The notes under the pieces: model-generated
What the model was told of the DNA's origin: nothing
The model's input: the letters and a program-made list of their open reading frames with translations, nothing else
The model's database searches: none
In this document: one piece after another, positions 8,710 to 19,615 of the stretch
Position numbering within the stretch: the stretch's first letter is position 1
Layout: each line of letters begins with the position of its first letter
Assembly (NCBI RefSeq): GCF_030817175.1
Contig: NZ_JAUSYY010000001.1
Coordinates: 3,720,001 to 3,784,000, forward strand
Reading direction: 5' to 3'
Length of the DNA: 64,000 bases
From: Agromyces ramosus
GTDB lineage: Bacteria; Actinomycetota; Actinomycetes; Actinomycetales; Microbacteriaceae
Position numbers and translations under genes: made by a program

Positions 8710-9595
8710 CTATCGTGCCGGATTCGTGTCGATCGTGGGGCGCCCGAACGTCGGCAAGTCCACGCTCACGAACGCCCTCGTGGGGGAGAAGGTCGCGATC
8801 ACGAGTTCGAAGCCGCAGACCACGCGCCGGGCGATCCGGGGCATCGTGCACCGCGAGCACGGACAGCTCATCCTCGTCGACACCCCCGGCCTCCACCGCC
8901 CCCGCACCCTTCTCGGCGAGCGTCTGAACTCGCTCGTGCAGTCGACGCTCGGCGACGTCGACGTGATCGCATTCTGCGTGCCCGCGAACGAGGCCATCGG
9001 CCCCGGCGATCGATACATCAACGAGCAGCTCGAGCACTATCCGCGGGCCAGGAAGGTGGCGATCGTCACGAAGACGGATGCGACGTCGAAGGCCAAGGTC
9101 GCCGAGCAGCTCCTCGCCGTCTCCGAGCTGCGGGCCTGGGACTCGATCATCCCGGTGTCGGCCCCCCGTGGCGAGCAGCTCGACGTACTCGTCGACGAAC
9201 TGCTCGCGCTCATGCCCGCATCGTCGCAGCCGCTGTACCCCGCCGAGGCACGCACCGACGAGGAGGTGACCGAGCGCATCGCCGAGTTCATCCGCGAGGC
9301 AGCGCTCGAGGGTGTCTCCGACGAGCTGCCGCACTCGATCGCGGTCACCGTCGAAGACATGGTCGAGCGCGACGACAAGAACCTCCTCGAGGTGTACGCG
9401 AACCTCTACGTCGAGCGCGACAGCCAGAAGGGCATCATCATCGGCAAGGGCGGTGAACGCCTGCGCGAGGTGGGAGCCACGGCGCGCGCCCAGATCGAGG
9501 GGCTGCTCGAGCGCAAGATCTACCTCTCCCTGCACGTCAAGGTCGCGAAGGACTGGCAGCGCGATCCGAAGCAGCTCGGGCGCCTCGGCTTCTGA
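8702..9595 (+). CDS. era: GTPase Era
   Basis: A 297-residue GTPase with G1 GRPNVGKS (residues 13-20), G2 threonine region QTTRRAI, G3 DTPGL, G4-like TKTD, and a C-terminal KH domain with the IIIGKGGERLREVG loop. Era binds the 3' end of 16S rRNA and assists 30S assembly, consistent with the adjacent ybeY and rsmE. The GTG start overlaps the upstream gene by eight bases, with GGAAAGGAAC just before it. Confidence 0.97.
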   Translation: MADYRAGFVSIVGRPNVGKSTLTNALVGEKVAITSSKPQTTRRAIRGIVHREHGQLILVDTPGLHRPRTLLGERLNSLVQSTLGDVDVIAFCVPANEAIGPGDRYINEQLEHYPRARKVAIVTKTDATSKAKVAEQLLAVSELRAWDSIIPVSAPRGEQLDVLVDELLALMPASSQPLYPAEARTDEEVTERIAEFIREAALEGVSDELPHSIAVTVEDMVERDDKNLLEVYANLYVERDSQKGIIIGKGGERLREVGATARAQIEGLLERKIYLSLHVKVAKDWQRDPKQLGRLGF

Positions 9596-9668
9596 TGGCA
9601 GTCGCGCTGGCCCGCCGCTGAACGGCACGACGCGCGACGCGCGACGTACGACTCGAGGATGATTCCGG

Positions 9669-10904
9669 GTGCCTGAAGCGATGACCGGGCTCGTCAACGC
9701 GTACGGTGGATCGGTGCAGACCACCCTGAGCCGCGGCAGGATCACGACCGATGTCGTGCTCGCCGTCGTCTTCGCCCTCGTCTGCCTGCCGCTCGCGTGG
9801 CTCGGCGGCGCATCTGATCTCGTGAGCCTCGTCCTCTTCTCGGCGGCGCTCGCGGTGCGGCGACTCTCGCCGGGCTGGTCGCTCGGCATCGCGTGGGCGG
9901 CGGCCGTCGTGCAGATGGCGATGCTGCGCGACCTGCAGCTCTACGACGTCGCGGTGCTCGGCGTGCTCTACTCCACCGCCGCGCATGGCGGGCGAGTCGT
10001 CAAGTGGGCCGGCCTCGTGTCGGCCGGCGTGGGTGCGCTCGTGGCGACCGGCTACCTCGCCCTCGTGAAGCCGCTCTTCGACCAGGCGGCACCGATCGGC
10101 GACAACGCGTGGAGCATGCTCTTCACCGCCGCGTTCCTCTTCATCGCCTCGATCGCGGTGCTCGTGCTCGCCTGGACCACCGGGTTGCTCGTGCGGTCCG
10201 TGCGCGACACCCGCGAGGTCCGGCGCCGTGAGGATGCCGCAAACCGCGAGCGCGAGCTCGTCGAGTACCGGTACGTCGTCGAGCAGGAGCGCAACCGCAT
10301 CGCCCGCGACATGCACGACGTCGTCGCCCACTCGCTCGCGGTCGTGATCGCCCAGTCCGACGGCGGCCGGTTCGCCGCCCGGGCGCGACCCGAGGCGGCG
10401 GTCGAGGCGCTCGAGACGATCGCGGGCGTCGCGCGCGGTGCGCTCGGCGACGTTCGGCTCCTGCTCGCCGAGCTCCGCCACGATGAGGCGGGGGCACCGC
10501 AGCCCGTGCTCGACGACCTCGAAGAACTGCTCGCGCAGGTTCGCGCGGCAGGTCTCGACCTGCGGTTCACCGAGACGGGCGATCGGCTCCCGCTCGGCAC
10601 CGGGCACCAGATCGCGGTGTACCGCATCGTGCAGGAGGGCCTCACGAACGCGCTCCGCCACGGCGACACCTCGGTGCCGGTGCACCTCGAGTTCGCCTGG
10701 GATGCGGGCGGTGTCGCCGTCACGGTCGTGAACGCGAGGCGAGCGGATGCCGCGCCGCCCGACTCGCATGCGTTCCGCCACGGCATTCCGGGCATGCGCG
10801 AGCGTGCACAGCTGGCCGGCGGCGCCCTGCGGGTCGAGACCGGCGACGACGGCATGTTCCGGCTGATCGCCCGCATCCCGGCACAGCAGGTGAGCACGGT
10901 ATGA
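9669..10904 (+). CDS. Sensor histidine kinase (NarL/DesK type)
   Basis: A 411-residue kinase. The N-terminal third is hydrophobic (four to five predicted membrane helices, residues about 25-180) with almost no extracellular domain, so it probably senses a membrane or intramembrane signal. A HisKA_3 dimerisation domain follows, with the phosphoacceptor in RDMHDVVAH at His216, then a HATPase_c domain (VQEGLTNALRHG, with HGIPGMRERAQLAGG as the nucleotide-binding end). The stop overlaps the response-regulator start as ATGA. The GTG at 9669 or the ATG at 9681 could be the start. Confidence 0.9.
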   Translation: MPEAMTGLVNAYGGSVQTTLSRGRITTDVVLAVVFALVCLPLAWLGGASDLVSLVLFSAALAVRRLSPGWSLGIAWAAAVVQMAMLRDLQLYDVAVLGVLYSTAAHGGRVVKWAGLVSAGVGALVATGYLALVKPLFDQAAPIGDNAWSMLFTAAFLFIASIAVLVLAWTTGLLVRSVRDTREVRRREDAANRERELVEYRYVVEQERNRIARDMHDVVAHSLAVVIAQSDGGRFAARARPEAAVEALETIAGVARGALGDVRLLLAELRHDEAGAPQPVLDDLEELLAQVRAAGLDLRFTETGDRLPLGTGHQIAVYRIVQEGLTNALRHGDTSVPVHLEFAWDAGGVAVTVVNARRADAAPPDSHAFRHGIPGMRERAQLAGGALRVETGDDGMFRLIARIPAQQVSTV

Positions 10905-11572
10905 GCGGCATCCGCGTCGCCCTCGTCGACGACCAGGCACTGTTCCGCGCCGGCGTGCGCATGCTCGTGGAATCCCAGCCCGACCTCGAGGTCGCGGGTG
11001 AGGCGAGCGACGGTGCCGCTGCGGTCACCCTCGCCGCACGCGCACGGCTCGACGTCATGCTCATGGACATCCGGATGCCGCTCCAAGACGGCATCGCGGC
11101 CACCGAGCAGATCATCGCCGCCGCCGACCGCGACGGACGCACGCCGCCGCGCATCCTCGTGCTCACGACGTTCGACCTCGACGAGAACGCGGCGCGTGCC
11201 ATCCGCGCGGGTGCGAGCGGCTTCGTGCTGAAGGACGCGGACCCCGAGTTCCTGCTCGCGGCCATCCGCACGGTGCATCAGGGCAACCAGGTGATCGCGG
11301 CGAACGCCACGCGCGAGCTGTTCGCGCACGTCGGCCGCGGCAGCGGCCGCCGGGCGGCTCCGGCGACCTGGTCGGAGCTCACCCCGCGCGAGCGCGAGAT
11401 CTTCGGGCTCGCGGCGCGGGGCCTCAGCAATTCGGAGATCGCGGCATCCGAATTCCTCTCCGAAGCGACCGTGAAGACGCACGTGAGCCGCATCCTCGCG
11501 AAGCTCGGCCTGCGCGACCGCGTGCAGCTCGTCGTCTTCGCCTACGAGCACGACCTCCCGACGCCCGGCTGA
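10901..11572 (+). CDS. Response regulator transcription factor (NarL/LuxR family)
   Basis: A 223-residue regulator. The receiver domain has the acidic pair Asp10-Asp11 and phospho-acceptor Asp56 in MLMDIRMP, plus a conserved lysine in FVLKDADPEF. The LuxR-type helix-turn-helix is at about 155-215 (LTPREREIFGLAARGLSNSEIA, SEATVKTHVSRILAKLGLRDRVQ). It is translationally coupled to the kinase by ATGA. The target is probably the downstream ABC transporter, whose promoter region carries two inverted repeats. Confidence 0.93.
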   Translation: MSGIRVALVDDQALFRAGVRMLVESQPDLEVAGEASDGAAAVTLAARARLDVMLMDIRMPLQDGIAATEQIIAAADRDGRTPPRILVLTTFDLDENAARAIRAGASGFVLKDADPEFLLAAIRTVHQGNQVIAANATRELFAHVGRGSGRRAAPATWSELTPREREIFGLAARGLSNSEIAASEFLSEATVKTHVSRILAKLGLRDRVQLVVFAYEHDLPTPG

Positions 11573-11599
11573 GCGCCGGGCCGCGTCTCGGGCGCGACG

Positions 11600-11641
11600 G
11601 TCATCCCAGAGGATGACGGCGAACCATCCGGCGGCCGGATG
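11600..11641. promoter_or_regulatory. Two adjacent inverted repeats upstream of the ABC transporter (candidate regulator site)
   Basis: GTCATCC (11600-11606) and GGATGAC (11611-11617) form a 7-base palindrome with a 4-base centre. CATCCGG (11625-11631) and CCGGATG (11635-11641) form a second with a 3-base centre. Both lie in the only gap between the response regulator and the ABC ATPase, and NarL-type regulators often bind inverted heptamers. A TAGCGT -10-like box at 11663-11668 lies seven bases before the ATG. Confidence 0.4.
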
Positions 11642-11675
11642 CCCCGACCGGTGGCTGATCCGTAGCGTCGATGTC

Positions 11676-12437
11676 ATGCAGATCCAACCCTCAGACCTCG
11701 GCCTCATCGCGCGCGTGGCCGCCCTCGGAAAGCGATACGGCGATGGCTCGGGAGCCGTCATCGCGCTCGACGACGTCTCTCTCGGGCTTCGCCGCGGCGA
11801 GTTCACCGCCATCATGGGCCCGTCCGGATCGGGCAAGTCGACGCTCATGCACATCATGGCGGGACTCGACTCGCCGAGCGCCGGCCGCGTGTGGCTCGGC
11901 GACACCGACATCACCGAGCTCAGCGACAGCGCGCTCACCGTGCTGCGTCGTCGCCGCATCGGATTCATCTTCCAATCGTTCAACCTCGTGCCGACGCTCG
12001 ATGTGCGGGGCAACGTGATGCTGCCGTTCGAGCTCGACGGCCGGCGCCCGCGCCTCGACGAGCAGGCGTGGATCGATGACCTCGTCGACACCCTCGGGCT
12101 CCGGAGCCGCATCGACCACCGTCCGCACGAGCTCTCGGGCGGCCAGCAGCAGCGTGTGGCGATCGCCCGCGCCCTTGCGACCCGACCCGACCTCGTCTTC
12201 GCCGATGAGCCGACCGGGAACCTGGACTCGCGGACCGGCCGCGAGGTGCTGGGCCTCCTCGCCACGGCGAGCGCGCGGTATGGACAGAGCATCGCGATGG
12301 TGACGCACGACCCGATCGCGGCGAGTCACGCCGACCGCATCCTCTTCCTCGCCGACGGGCGCATCGTGCGGGATGCCGCACGCTCGACCGCGGAGGAGAT
12401 CTCGGCATTCATGCTCTCCATGGAGATCGCGGCCTGA
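11676..12437 (+). CDS. ABC transporter ATP-binding protein (MacB/LolD-type)
   Basis: A 253-residue ATPase with Walker A GPSGSGKST, Q-loop FIFQSFNLVPTLDVRGNV, signature LSGGQQQR and Walker B LVFADEPTGNLD. The TGNLD ending and FNL Q-loop are typical of the MacB/LolD/FtsE clade, which pairs with FtsX-type permeases and acts as a mechanotransmission exporter rather than an importer. The ATG at 11676 is chosen because the protein aligns from here and a leaderless-type -10 box precedes it; an ORF extension to 11613 covers the regulatory repeats. The partner permease starts one base after its stop. Confidence 0.93.
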   Translation: MQIQPSDLGLIARVAALGKRYGDGSGAVIALDDVSLGLRRGEFTAIMGPSGSGKSTLMHIMAGLDSPSAGRVWLGDTDITELSDSALTVLRRRRIGFIFQSFNLVPTLDVRGNVMLPFELDGRRPRLDEQAWIDDLVDTLGLRSRIDHRPHELSGGQQQRVAIARALATRPDLVFADEPTGNLDSRTGREVLGLLATASARYGQSIAMVTHDPIAASHADRILFLADGRIVRDAARSTAEEISAFMLSMEIAA

Positions 12438-12438
12438 C

Positions 12439-13836
12439 ATGCGCATCCGATTCAAGGACCAGTGGCCCACCCTCCTCGTCGCGACGCTCGCGGGCACGTT
12501 CGGCGTCGCGCTCCTGCACGTGACCGGCCTGCTCGCCGCCGCGATCTCCGCCGACGACGTGACGGGCGACAGCAGCACGGTGGCGCTGCTGCTCGGCATC
12601 GTCGCGACGGTGTTCATCGTGATCGCGGTCTACGTCAGCGCGATCGTGACCGCCAACACCGTGTCGACCGTCGTGGCGGGCCGCACGCGGCTCATCGCGC
12701 TGCTTCGACTGATCGGCTCGAGCGCGCGCACGCAGCGGGCGCAGATCGCGAAAGAGGGACTCCTCGTCGGCATCGCCGGTGCCGCGGTCGGCATCGTCAC
12801 CGGCACCGGCATCGCCTTCGCGCTCGATGAGATCGCCGTGGCGGGCGATCTGATGCCCGCCACCGAGTACGACTACCTCAACGTCGCGGTCGTGCTGCCG
12901 GCCGTCGCGGTCGTGATCACGACGTGGCTCGCCTCGTGGGTGGGGTCGCGCCGGGTGCTGCGCGTGCGCCCGATCCAGGCGATCGGCAACGCGAACGAGC
13001 AGGACCGGGAGGAGCTCGGCAGCCGCCGCACGCGGAACGTGAGCGCCATCGTGCTCGTCGTGCTCGGCATCGGACTGCTCGCAGCCGGGGTGGCCTGGGG
13101 CCTCACCGAGCCGTACGGCGTCTTCGTCGCCATGATCGGTGGCATCCTCTCGTTCACGGGGCTCGTGCTCGGCGCTCACATCGTGATGCCGCCCGTGCTG
13201 CGGCTCGTCGGGCGGCTCCTGGGCTCGAGCCCGGCGGCTCGCCTCGCCGCCGAGAACGCCGTGCGCCATCCCGAGCGAAGCTCCCGCATGACGATCGGCC
13301 TCGTCATCGGCGTCACGCTCGTCACGACCTTCGCGGTGACGATGGAGTCGTATCGTGCGATGCTCCTCGAGGCGCAGCGCGCCCGCCCCGAGGTCTACGC
13401 GGGCATCGACGAGATGCTCGACGTGACGGTGACCGTCTTCACGGTGCTCATCGGCTTCAGCGCGCTGATCGCGGCGATCGGCATGGTGAACACGCTCTCG
13501 CTCAGCGTGATGCAGCGCACTCGCGAGCTCGGGCTGCTGCGCGCACTCGGATTCGACCGTCGACAGCTGCGTCGCATGATCGTCGCCGAGAGCGCGGCGC
13601 TCACGGTCGCTGCCACGCTCACGGGCATCGTGCTGGGCTTCGCGTACGGCTGGGCCGGCGCGCAGGCGCTGCTCGGCGGCGCACAGGGCGAGCCGACCTT
13701 CGTGCTGCCCGGCATCCCGTGGATGCTGTTCGGCGGCCTCCTCGTCGCGGCGGGCGTGCTCACGCTCGTGGCGTCGATCACGCCCGCGCGGCGGGCCATG
13801 CGGGTGTCCCCGGTCGCGGCGCTCGCGATCGACTGA
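12439..13836 (+). CDS. FtsX-like permease family protein
   Basis: A 465-residue permease with two FtsX-type units. The first has helices at about 13-35, 48-72, 105-130 and 150-175. The second begins at about 305 (MTIGLVIGVTLVTTFAVTM) and has the typical MQRTRELGLLRALGFDRRQLRRM coupling helix, which contacts the ATPase. It ends with RRAMRVSPVAALAID, the usual FtsX tail. With the preceding ATPase it forms a complete exporter. Gene order kinase-regulator-ATPase-permease is the pattern of envelope-stress or antimicrobial-peptide response modules in Gram-positives. The substrate is not evident. Confidence 0.9.
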   Translation: MRIRFKDQWPTLLVATLAGTFGVALLHVTGLLAAAISADDVTGDSSTVALLLGIVATVFIVIAVYVSAIVTANTVSTVVAGRTRLIALLRLIGSSARTQRAQIAKEGLLVGIAGAAVGIVTGTGIAFALDEIAVAGDLMPATEYDYLNVAVVLPAVAVVITTWLASWVGSRRVLRVRPIQAIGNANEQDREELGSRRTRNVSAIVLVVLGIGLLAAGVAWGLTEPYGVFVAMIGGILSFTGLVLGAHIVMPPVLRLVGRLLGSSPAARLAAENAVRHPERSSRMTIGLVIGVTLVTTFAVTMESYRAMLLEAQRARPEVYAGIDEMLDVTVTVFTVLIGFSALIAAIGMVNTLSLSVMQRTRELGLLRALGFDRRQLRRMIVAESAALTVAATLTGIVLGFAYGWAGAQALLGGAQGEPTFVLPGIPWMLFGGLLVAAGVLTLVASITPARRAMRVSPVAALAID

Positions 13837-15840
<2,004 letters not shown>

Positions 15841-15845
15841 CGTGT

Positions 15846-15881
15846 CACCGGCGGCCGGGGCATCCGCTCGGGTCGCCGGTG
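15846..15881. terminator. Bidirectional terminator-like hairpin between leuA and the TRIC gene
   Basis: CACCGGCG (15846-15853) and CGCCGGTG (15874-15881) are perfect inverted repeats with a 20-base loop. They fill the 42-base gap between two convergent genes. Confidence 0.55.
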
Positions 15882-15882
15882 G

Positions 15883-16542
15883 TCAGGCGCGGCGCCAGAC
15901 GCGCCAGCTGCCGAGCGCGCGCTGTTCGGGCAGGCTCCACCCGTAGCGCACGGAACCCAGGCGGGTGAGGGTCGTCACGACCACGCACAAGCCCGCTGCG
16001 ACGACCACGTTCACGCCGAGCGACACGAGCACGACGAGCAGGACCGTGCCCGCCGTCGCCGCGATCGCATAGAGCGAGCCGACGTGCATGAGCGCGATCG
16101 GCAGGTTCAGGGCGACGTCGCGAAGGATCGATCCGCCCACCGCCGAGATCACCCCGACGAAGACCGCGGGCACCTCGGGCACCCCGTACGCGAGCGCTTT
16201 GGACGTGCCGATCGCGCCGAAGAGGCCGATGGTGACCGCGTCGAGCGCGATGATGAGCCCGTTCAGCTTCGTGAACACGCGCAGCAGCAGCATGCCGAGC
16301 AGCGCGGCCGCGGTCGCCACCGGCAGGTACCAGTTGTCGGAGATCGCCGCTGGGCGCTGGTTCAGCAGCAGGTCGCGCAGGATACCGCCGCCGAGGCCGA
16401 CGATCACGCCGATGAGCGCGACTCCGAGCAGGTCGATGCGTCGCTCGGTGAGCCGCGCCGCGAACATCGCGCCCTGGATCGCACCGACGGCGACGGCCGT
16501 GAGATCGAGCCAGAGGGGGATGGTGAAGAGCGCGGTGGTCAC
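15883..16542 (-). CDS. Trimeric intracellular cation (TRIC) channel family protein, UPF0126
   Basis: A 219-residue, seven-helix membrane protein made of two repeats of the UPF0126 unit, each with the hallmark glycine-rich GGxxRD motif: VGLGGGILRDLLLNQRP in the first and ISAVGGSILRDVALNLP in the second. Prokaryotic TRIC proteins form trimeric potassium or sodium channels. The GTG at 16542 is used because the first helix starts there; an ATG at 16581 is an alternative, and the longer ORF to 16797 is a shadow of recO on the other strand. It is divergent from recO. Confidence 0.85.
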   Translation of the reverse strand: MTTALFTIPLWLDLTAVAVGAIQGAMFAARLTERRIDLLGVALIGVIVGLGGGILRDLLLNQRPAAISDNWYLPVATAAALLGMLLLRVFTKLNGLIIALDAVTIGLFGAIGTSKALAYGVPEVPAVFVGVISAVGGSILRDVALNLPIALMHVGSLYAIAATAGTVLLVVLVSLGVNVVVAAGLCVVVTTLTRLGSVRYGWSLPEQRALGSWRVWRRA

Positions 16543-16633
16543 GCGAACAGTGAACCACGAGCGGATGCCCCGCCGCGGCATCCGGAACCGCCAGCCTCGG
16601 CCGGTTCGACGATCGCGGGTGGGAGAATGAAGG

Positions 16634-17371
16634 GTGCCCGTGTACCGAGATGAAGCCGTCGTGCTGCGTACCCACAAGCTGGGTGAGGCCGACCGCATCC
16701 TCACGCTCCTCACGCGCCAGCACGGCAAGGTACGTGCGGTGGCGAAGGGCGTGCGGCGCACGGGGTCGAAGTTCGGTGCGCGGCTCGAGCCGTTCATGGT
16801 CGCCGACCTCCAGCTCTACGAGGGCCGCAGCCTCGACGTGGTCACCCAAGCGGAGTCGCTCGGCTCCTACGGCGCGCTGATCACGCAGGACTACGCGGCC
16901 TACACGGCGGCCAACGCCATGGTCGAGGCCGCCGACCGGCTCACCGAAGACGAGGGGTCGCTCCAGCAGTACCTCCTGCTCGTCGGCGCCCTGCGTTCGC
17001 TCTCACGCACCGAGCACGGTGCGAGCCTGACACTCGACTCCTATCTGCTGCGGGCGCTCGCCCTCGCGGGCTGGGCGCCGAGCTTCCAGGACTGCGCGCG
17101 CTGCGGCCGCACCGGCGAGCACTCCGCCGTCGTGGTGCAGCTCGGCGGCGTCGTCTGCGACGAATGCGCCCCGCCGGGCACCCCGCGCATCGCCCGCTCG
17201 AGCGTCGAGCTGCTCGGCGCGCTGCTCGCGGGCGACTGGGCATTCGCGAAGGCGTCGAGCGAGCGCGACCGCAACCAGGCGAGCGGCATCGTCGCCGCGT
17301 ACACCCAGTGGCATCTCGAGCGGGGGCTCCGCTCGCTGCCGCATGTCTCCCGAGAAACGACGGCCACGTGA
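16634..17371 (+). CDS. recO: DNA repair protein RecO
   Basis: A 245-residue RecO. The N-terminal OB fold begins [20 protein letters not shown] and contains [17 protein letters not shown] helical C-terminal domain carries a zinc ribbon (CARC, then CDEC about 20 residues later). RecO loads RecA on SSB-coated DNA in the RecFOR pathway. The GTG start lies five bases after a GAGAAT -10-like box, suggesting a leaderless mRNA. Its stop overlaps the uppS start as GTGA. Confidence 0.95.
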   Translation: MPVYRDEAVVLRTHKLGEADRILTLLTRQHGKVRAVAKGVRRTGSKFGARLEPFMVADLQLYEGRSLDVVTQAESLGSYGALITQDYAAYTAANAMVEAADRLTEDEGSLQQYLLLVGALRSLSRTEHGASLTLDSYLLRALALAGWAPSFQDCARCGRTGEHSAVVVQLGGVVCDECAPPGTPRIARSSVELLGALLAGDWAFAKASSERDRNQASGIVAAYTQWHLERGLRSLPHVSRETTAT

Positions 17372-18177
17372 CCCCGAAGCCCTACACGCACCGCGACGCC
17401 GTTCCCTACCGGCCGATCGACTGGACCGGCCTCTACCCGCCCGAACTGCCGAAGGGCGCCGTGCCGCAGCACGTGGCGATCGTCATGGACGGCAACGGCC
17501 GCTGGGCGAACCGCCGCGGGCTCACTCGCATCGAGGGGCACAAGGCGGGGGAGGCGGCGCTGCTCGACGTCGTTGCGGGCGCCGTCCAGGCCGGCGTCAA
17601 GCACCTCTCGGTCTACGCGTTCTCCACCGAGAACTGGAAGCGCTCACCCGACGAGGTGCGCTTCCTCATGGGCTACAACCGCGACGTGCTGCACCGCCGC
17701 CGCGACCAGCTGAACGAGTGGGGCGTGCGCATCCGCTGGGCCGGGCGACGTCCGCGCCTGTGGGCATCGGTCATCAACGAGCTGCAGTACGCCGAGCAGC
17801 TCACCGCGGGCAACGACGTCCTCACGCTCACGATGTGCGTGAACTACGGCGGCCGCAACGAGATCACCGACGCGGTGCGATCGATCGCCGACGACGTGGC
17901 ATCCGGGCGCATCCGCCCTTCGGCCGTGTCCGAGAAGCTCATCGCGAAGCGGCTCTACGTGCCCGACCTGCCCGACGTCGACCTGTTCGTGCGCAGCTCG
18001 GGCGAGCAGCGCACCTCGAACTTCATGCTCTGGCAGTCGGCTTACGCCGAGATGGTCTTCCTCGACACGCTCTGGCCCGACTTCTCGCGCACCGACCTCT
18101 GGCAGGCGATCGAGCTCTACGCGGCGCGCAATCGTCGCTTCGGCGGCGCGGTCGACACGCCGACGGCAACGTCGTAG
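17368..18177 (+). CDS. uppS: Isoprenyl (undecaprenyl/decaprenyl) diphosphate synthase
   Basis: A 269-residue cis-prenyltransferase with the catalytic aspartate in IVMDGNGRW (Asp41), the NRRG and GHKAGEAAL region, [10 protein letters not shown], and the C-terminal [24 protein letters not shown] signature. It makes the polyprenyl diphosphate carrier for cell-wall synthesis. The GTG at 17368 overlaps the recO stop, and recO-uppS pairing is typical of actinobacteria. Confidence 0.95.
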   Translation: MTPKPYTHRDAVPYRPIDWTGLYPPELPKGAVPQHVAIVMDGNGRWANRRGLTRIEGHKAGEAALLDVVAGAVQAGVKHLSVYAFSTENWKRSPDEVRFLMGYNRDVLHRRRDQLNEWGVRIRWAGRRPRLWASVINELQYAEQLTAGNDVLTLTMCVNYGGRNEITDAVRSIADDVASGRIRPSAVSEKLIAKRLYVPDLPDVDLFVRSSGEQRTSNFMLWQSAYAEMVFLDTLWPDFSRTDLWQAIELYAARNRRFGGAVDTPTATS

Positions 18178-18255
18178 CGAGCGGATGCCCCGTCACCGCG
18201 CCGCGCGGATGCCGGCCGGGGAATAGGCGAGCCGTGGCATCCGTTCACCCTTCAA

Positions 18256-18912
18256 GTGAGTGAAGCCATCAAGATCGACATCTGGTCCGACATCGCGTGC
18301 CCGTGGTGCTACATCGGCAAGCGCAACCTCGAGGGCGGCATCGCGGCCCTCGGCGACGACGGGCCCGACGTCGAGATCGAGTACCACTCGTTCGAGCTCG
18401 CTCCCGACACCCCCGTCGACTTCGAGGGCTCCGAGGTCGACTTCCTCGCGCGGCACAAGGGCCTGCCCGAGGAGCGCGTGCAGCAGATGCTCCAGCACGT
18501 CACGGGCGTGGCCGCCAACGCGGGGCTCACCTACGACTTCGATGCCCTGCAGCACACCAAGACGCTGAAGGCGCACGAGCTCCTGCACTTCGCGAAGGAG
18601 CAGGGGCGCCAGCTCGAGCTCTCCGAGCGGCTGTTCCGCGCCTACTTCACCGAGGGGCGCCACCTCGGCCGCGTCGACGAGCTCATCGAGCTCGCGATCG
18701 AGGTCGGCCTCGACGCCGACGCGGCGCGGGCAGCGCTCGATTCGGGCCGCTTCGGGCCGGCGGTGCAGGCCGACATCGCGCAGGCGGGTGCCTACGGCAT
18801 CAACGGCGTGCCGTTCTTCGTGATCGATGGCAAGTACGGCATCTCGGGCGCCCAGCCCGCCGAGGTGTTCGCGCAGGCGATCGCCCAGGTCGCCGAGGAG
18901 CAGGCGGCGTGA
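18256..18912 (+). CDS. DsbA family oxidoreductase, FrnE-like
   Basis: A 218-residue thioredoxin-fold protein with CPWC at residues 15-18 (IDIWSDIACPWCYIGKRNLE), an inserted helical domain, and the cis-proline loop NGVPFFVIDGKYGISGAQP. There is no signal peptide, so it acts in the cytoplasm. FrnE-like proteins are disulfide isomerases or DsbA-like oxidoreductases tied to oxidative-stress tolerance. The stop overlaps the start of a 42-residue Cys-pair ORF (GTGA), suggesting a two-gene unit. Confidence 0.92.
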   Translation: MSEAIKIDIWSDIACPWCYIGKRNLEGGIAALGDDGPDVEIEYHSFELAPDTPVDFEGSEVDFLARHKGLPEERVQQMLQHVTGVAANAGLTYDFDALQHTKTLKAHELLHFAKEQGRQLELSERLFRAYFTEGRHLGRVDELIELAIEVGLDADAARAALDSGRFGPAVQADIAQAGAYGINGVPFFVIDGKYGISGAQPAEVFAQAIAQVAEEQAA

Positions 18913-19037
18913 GCTCGTCCGAGCCGACGACGCCGACGGATGCCCCGGCCCGGGCGCCGTTCGCGATGATCGCCGGCGATCCGGCCGCGATGGTCTGCGA
19001 GGGCGACGTCTGCTTCATCCCCGGCGCCGAGGGCTGA
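18909..19037 (+). CDS. Small Cys-pair microprotein (42 aa), coupled to the FrnE-like oxidoreductase
   Basis: A GTG at 18909 overlaps the oxidoreductase TGA as GTGA and opens a 42-residue frame ending at TGA 19035-19037. The first half is a low-complexity Ser/Thr/Pro/Ala stretch. The second half is an ordered-looking segment, FAMIAGDPAAMVCEGDVCFIPG, with a C-x4-C pair (Cys30, Cys35). No family is recognised with certainty. The tight overlap with a thiol oxidoreductase gene and the cysteine pair suggest a redox partner, substrate or metal-binding peptide; that is inference. Confidence 0.6.
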   Translation: MSSSEPTTPTDAPARAPFAMIAGDPAAMVCEGDVCFIPGAEG

Positions 19038-19045
19038 CCTCGACG

Positions 19046-19522
19046 CTATTCGGGGTCGCTGATGTCGGCGACGGTCGCGTCGAGGGCGGCGATCAGCCGG
19101 TCGGCGTCGACGAACAGGCTCCGGCCGTGTTCGCCGGCGCCCATCGAGACGCGGCGGCCGGCCACGGTCTCGTCGACGACCACGGGCCACGCGGTCGTCG
19201 AGCCCAGCGGGGTGATGGTGCCGCGCTCGTAGCCGGTCGCGGCGAGCGCGAGTGAGGCGTCGGGCAGCTGGAGCTTGTTCACGTTGAGGAGCCCGCGCAG
19301 CTTCGGCCAGGAGATCTTGCGACCGCCGGGCACGAGGGCGAACACGTAGGTGTCGTCGCTGCGCTTCACGACGAGGGACTTCACGATGTCGGCTGGTGTG
19401 ATGCCCATCAGCTCGGCGGCCTCTTCGAGGCTGCGCGCGGCCGGGCGTTCGATGATCTCGACGTCGAGACCTCGTGCTGCGGCATCCGCTCGCACTCGTT
19501 CGACACCGGTGAGCTCTGCCAT
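19046..19522 (-). CDS. YbaK/EbsC family aminoacyl-tRNA deacylase
   Basis: A 158-residue YbaK-fold editing domain protein: LEEAAELMGITPADIVKSLVVK, the conserved lysine and FALVPGGRKIS, and the closing GSTTAWPVVVDETV ... VSMGAGEHGRSLFVDADRL. Members deacylate mischarged tRNAs (YbaK acts on Cys-tRNA-Pro). The ATG at 19522 has a strong GGGGAGG site on the minus strand; the very long antisense extension across dusB was rejected. It converges with the Cys-pair microprotein gene. Confidence 0.92.
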   Translation of the reverse strand: MAELTGVERVRADAAARGLDVEIIERPAARSLEEAAELMGITPADIVKSLVVKRSDDTYVFALVPGGRKISWPKLRGLLNVNKLQLPDASLALAATGYERGTITPLGSTTAWPVVVDETVAGRRVSMGAGEHGRSLFVDADRLIAALDATVADISDPE

Positions 19523-19615
19523 GTGGTCCTCCCCAGCCTCGCCTTCCCCGTGAATCCTAGGCGCGCGACGGGGGAGCGGGCGAGCAGGCCCGGAACTCTG
19601 GGAGAATCGACGGTG

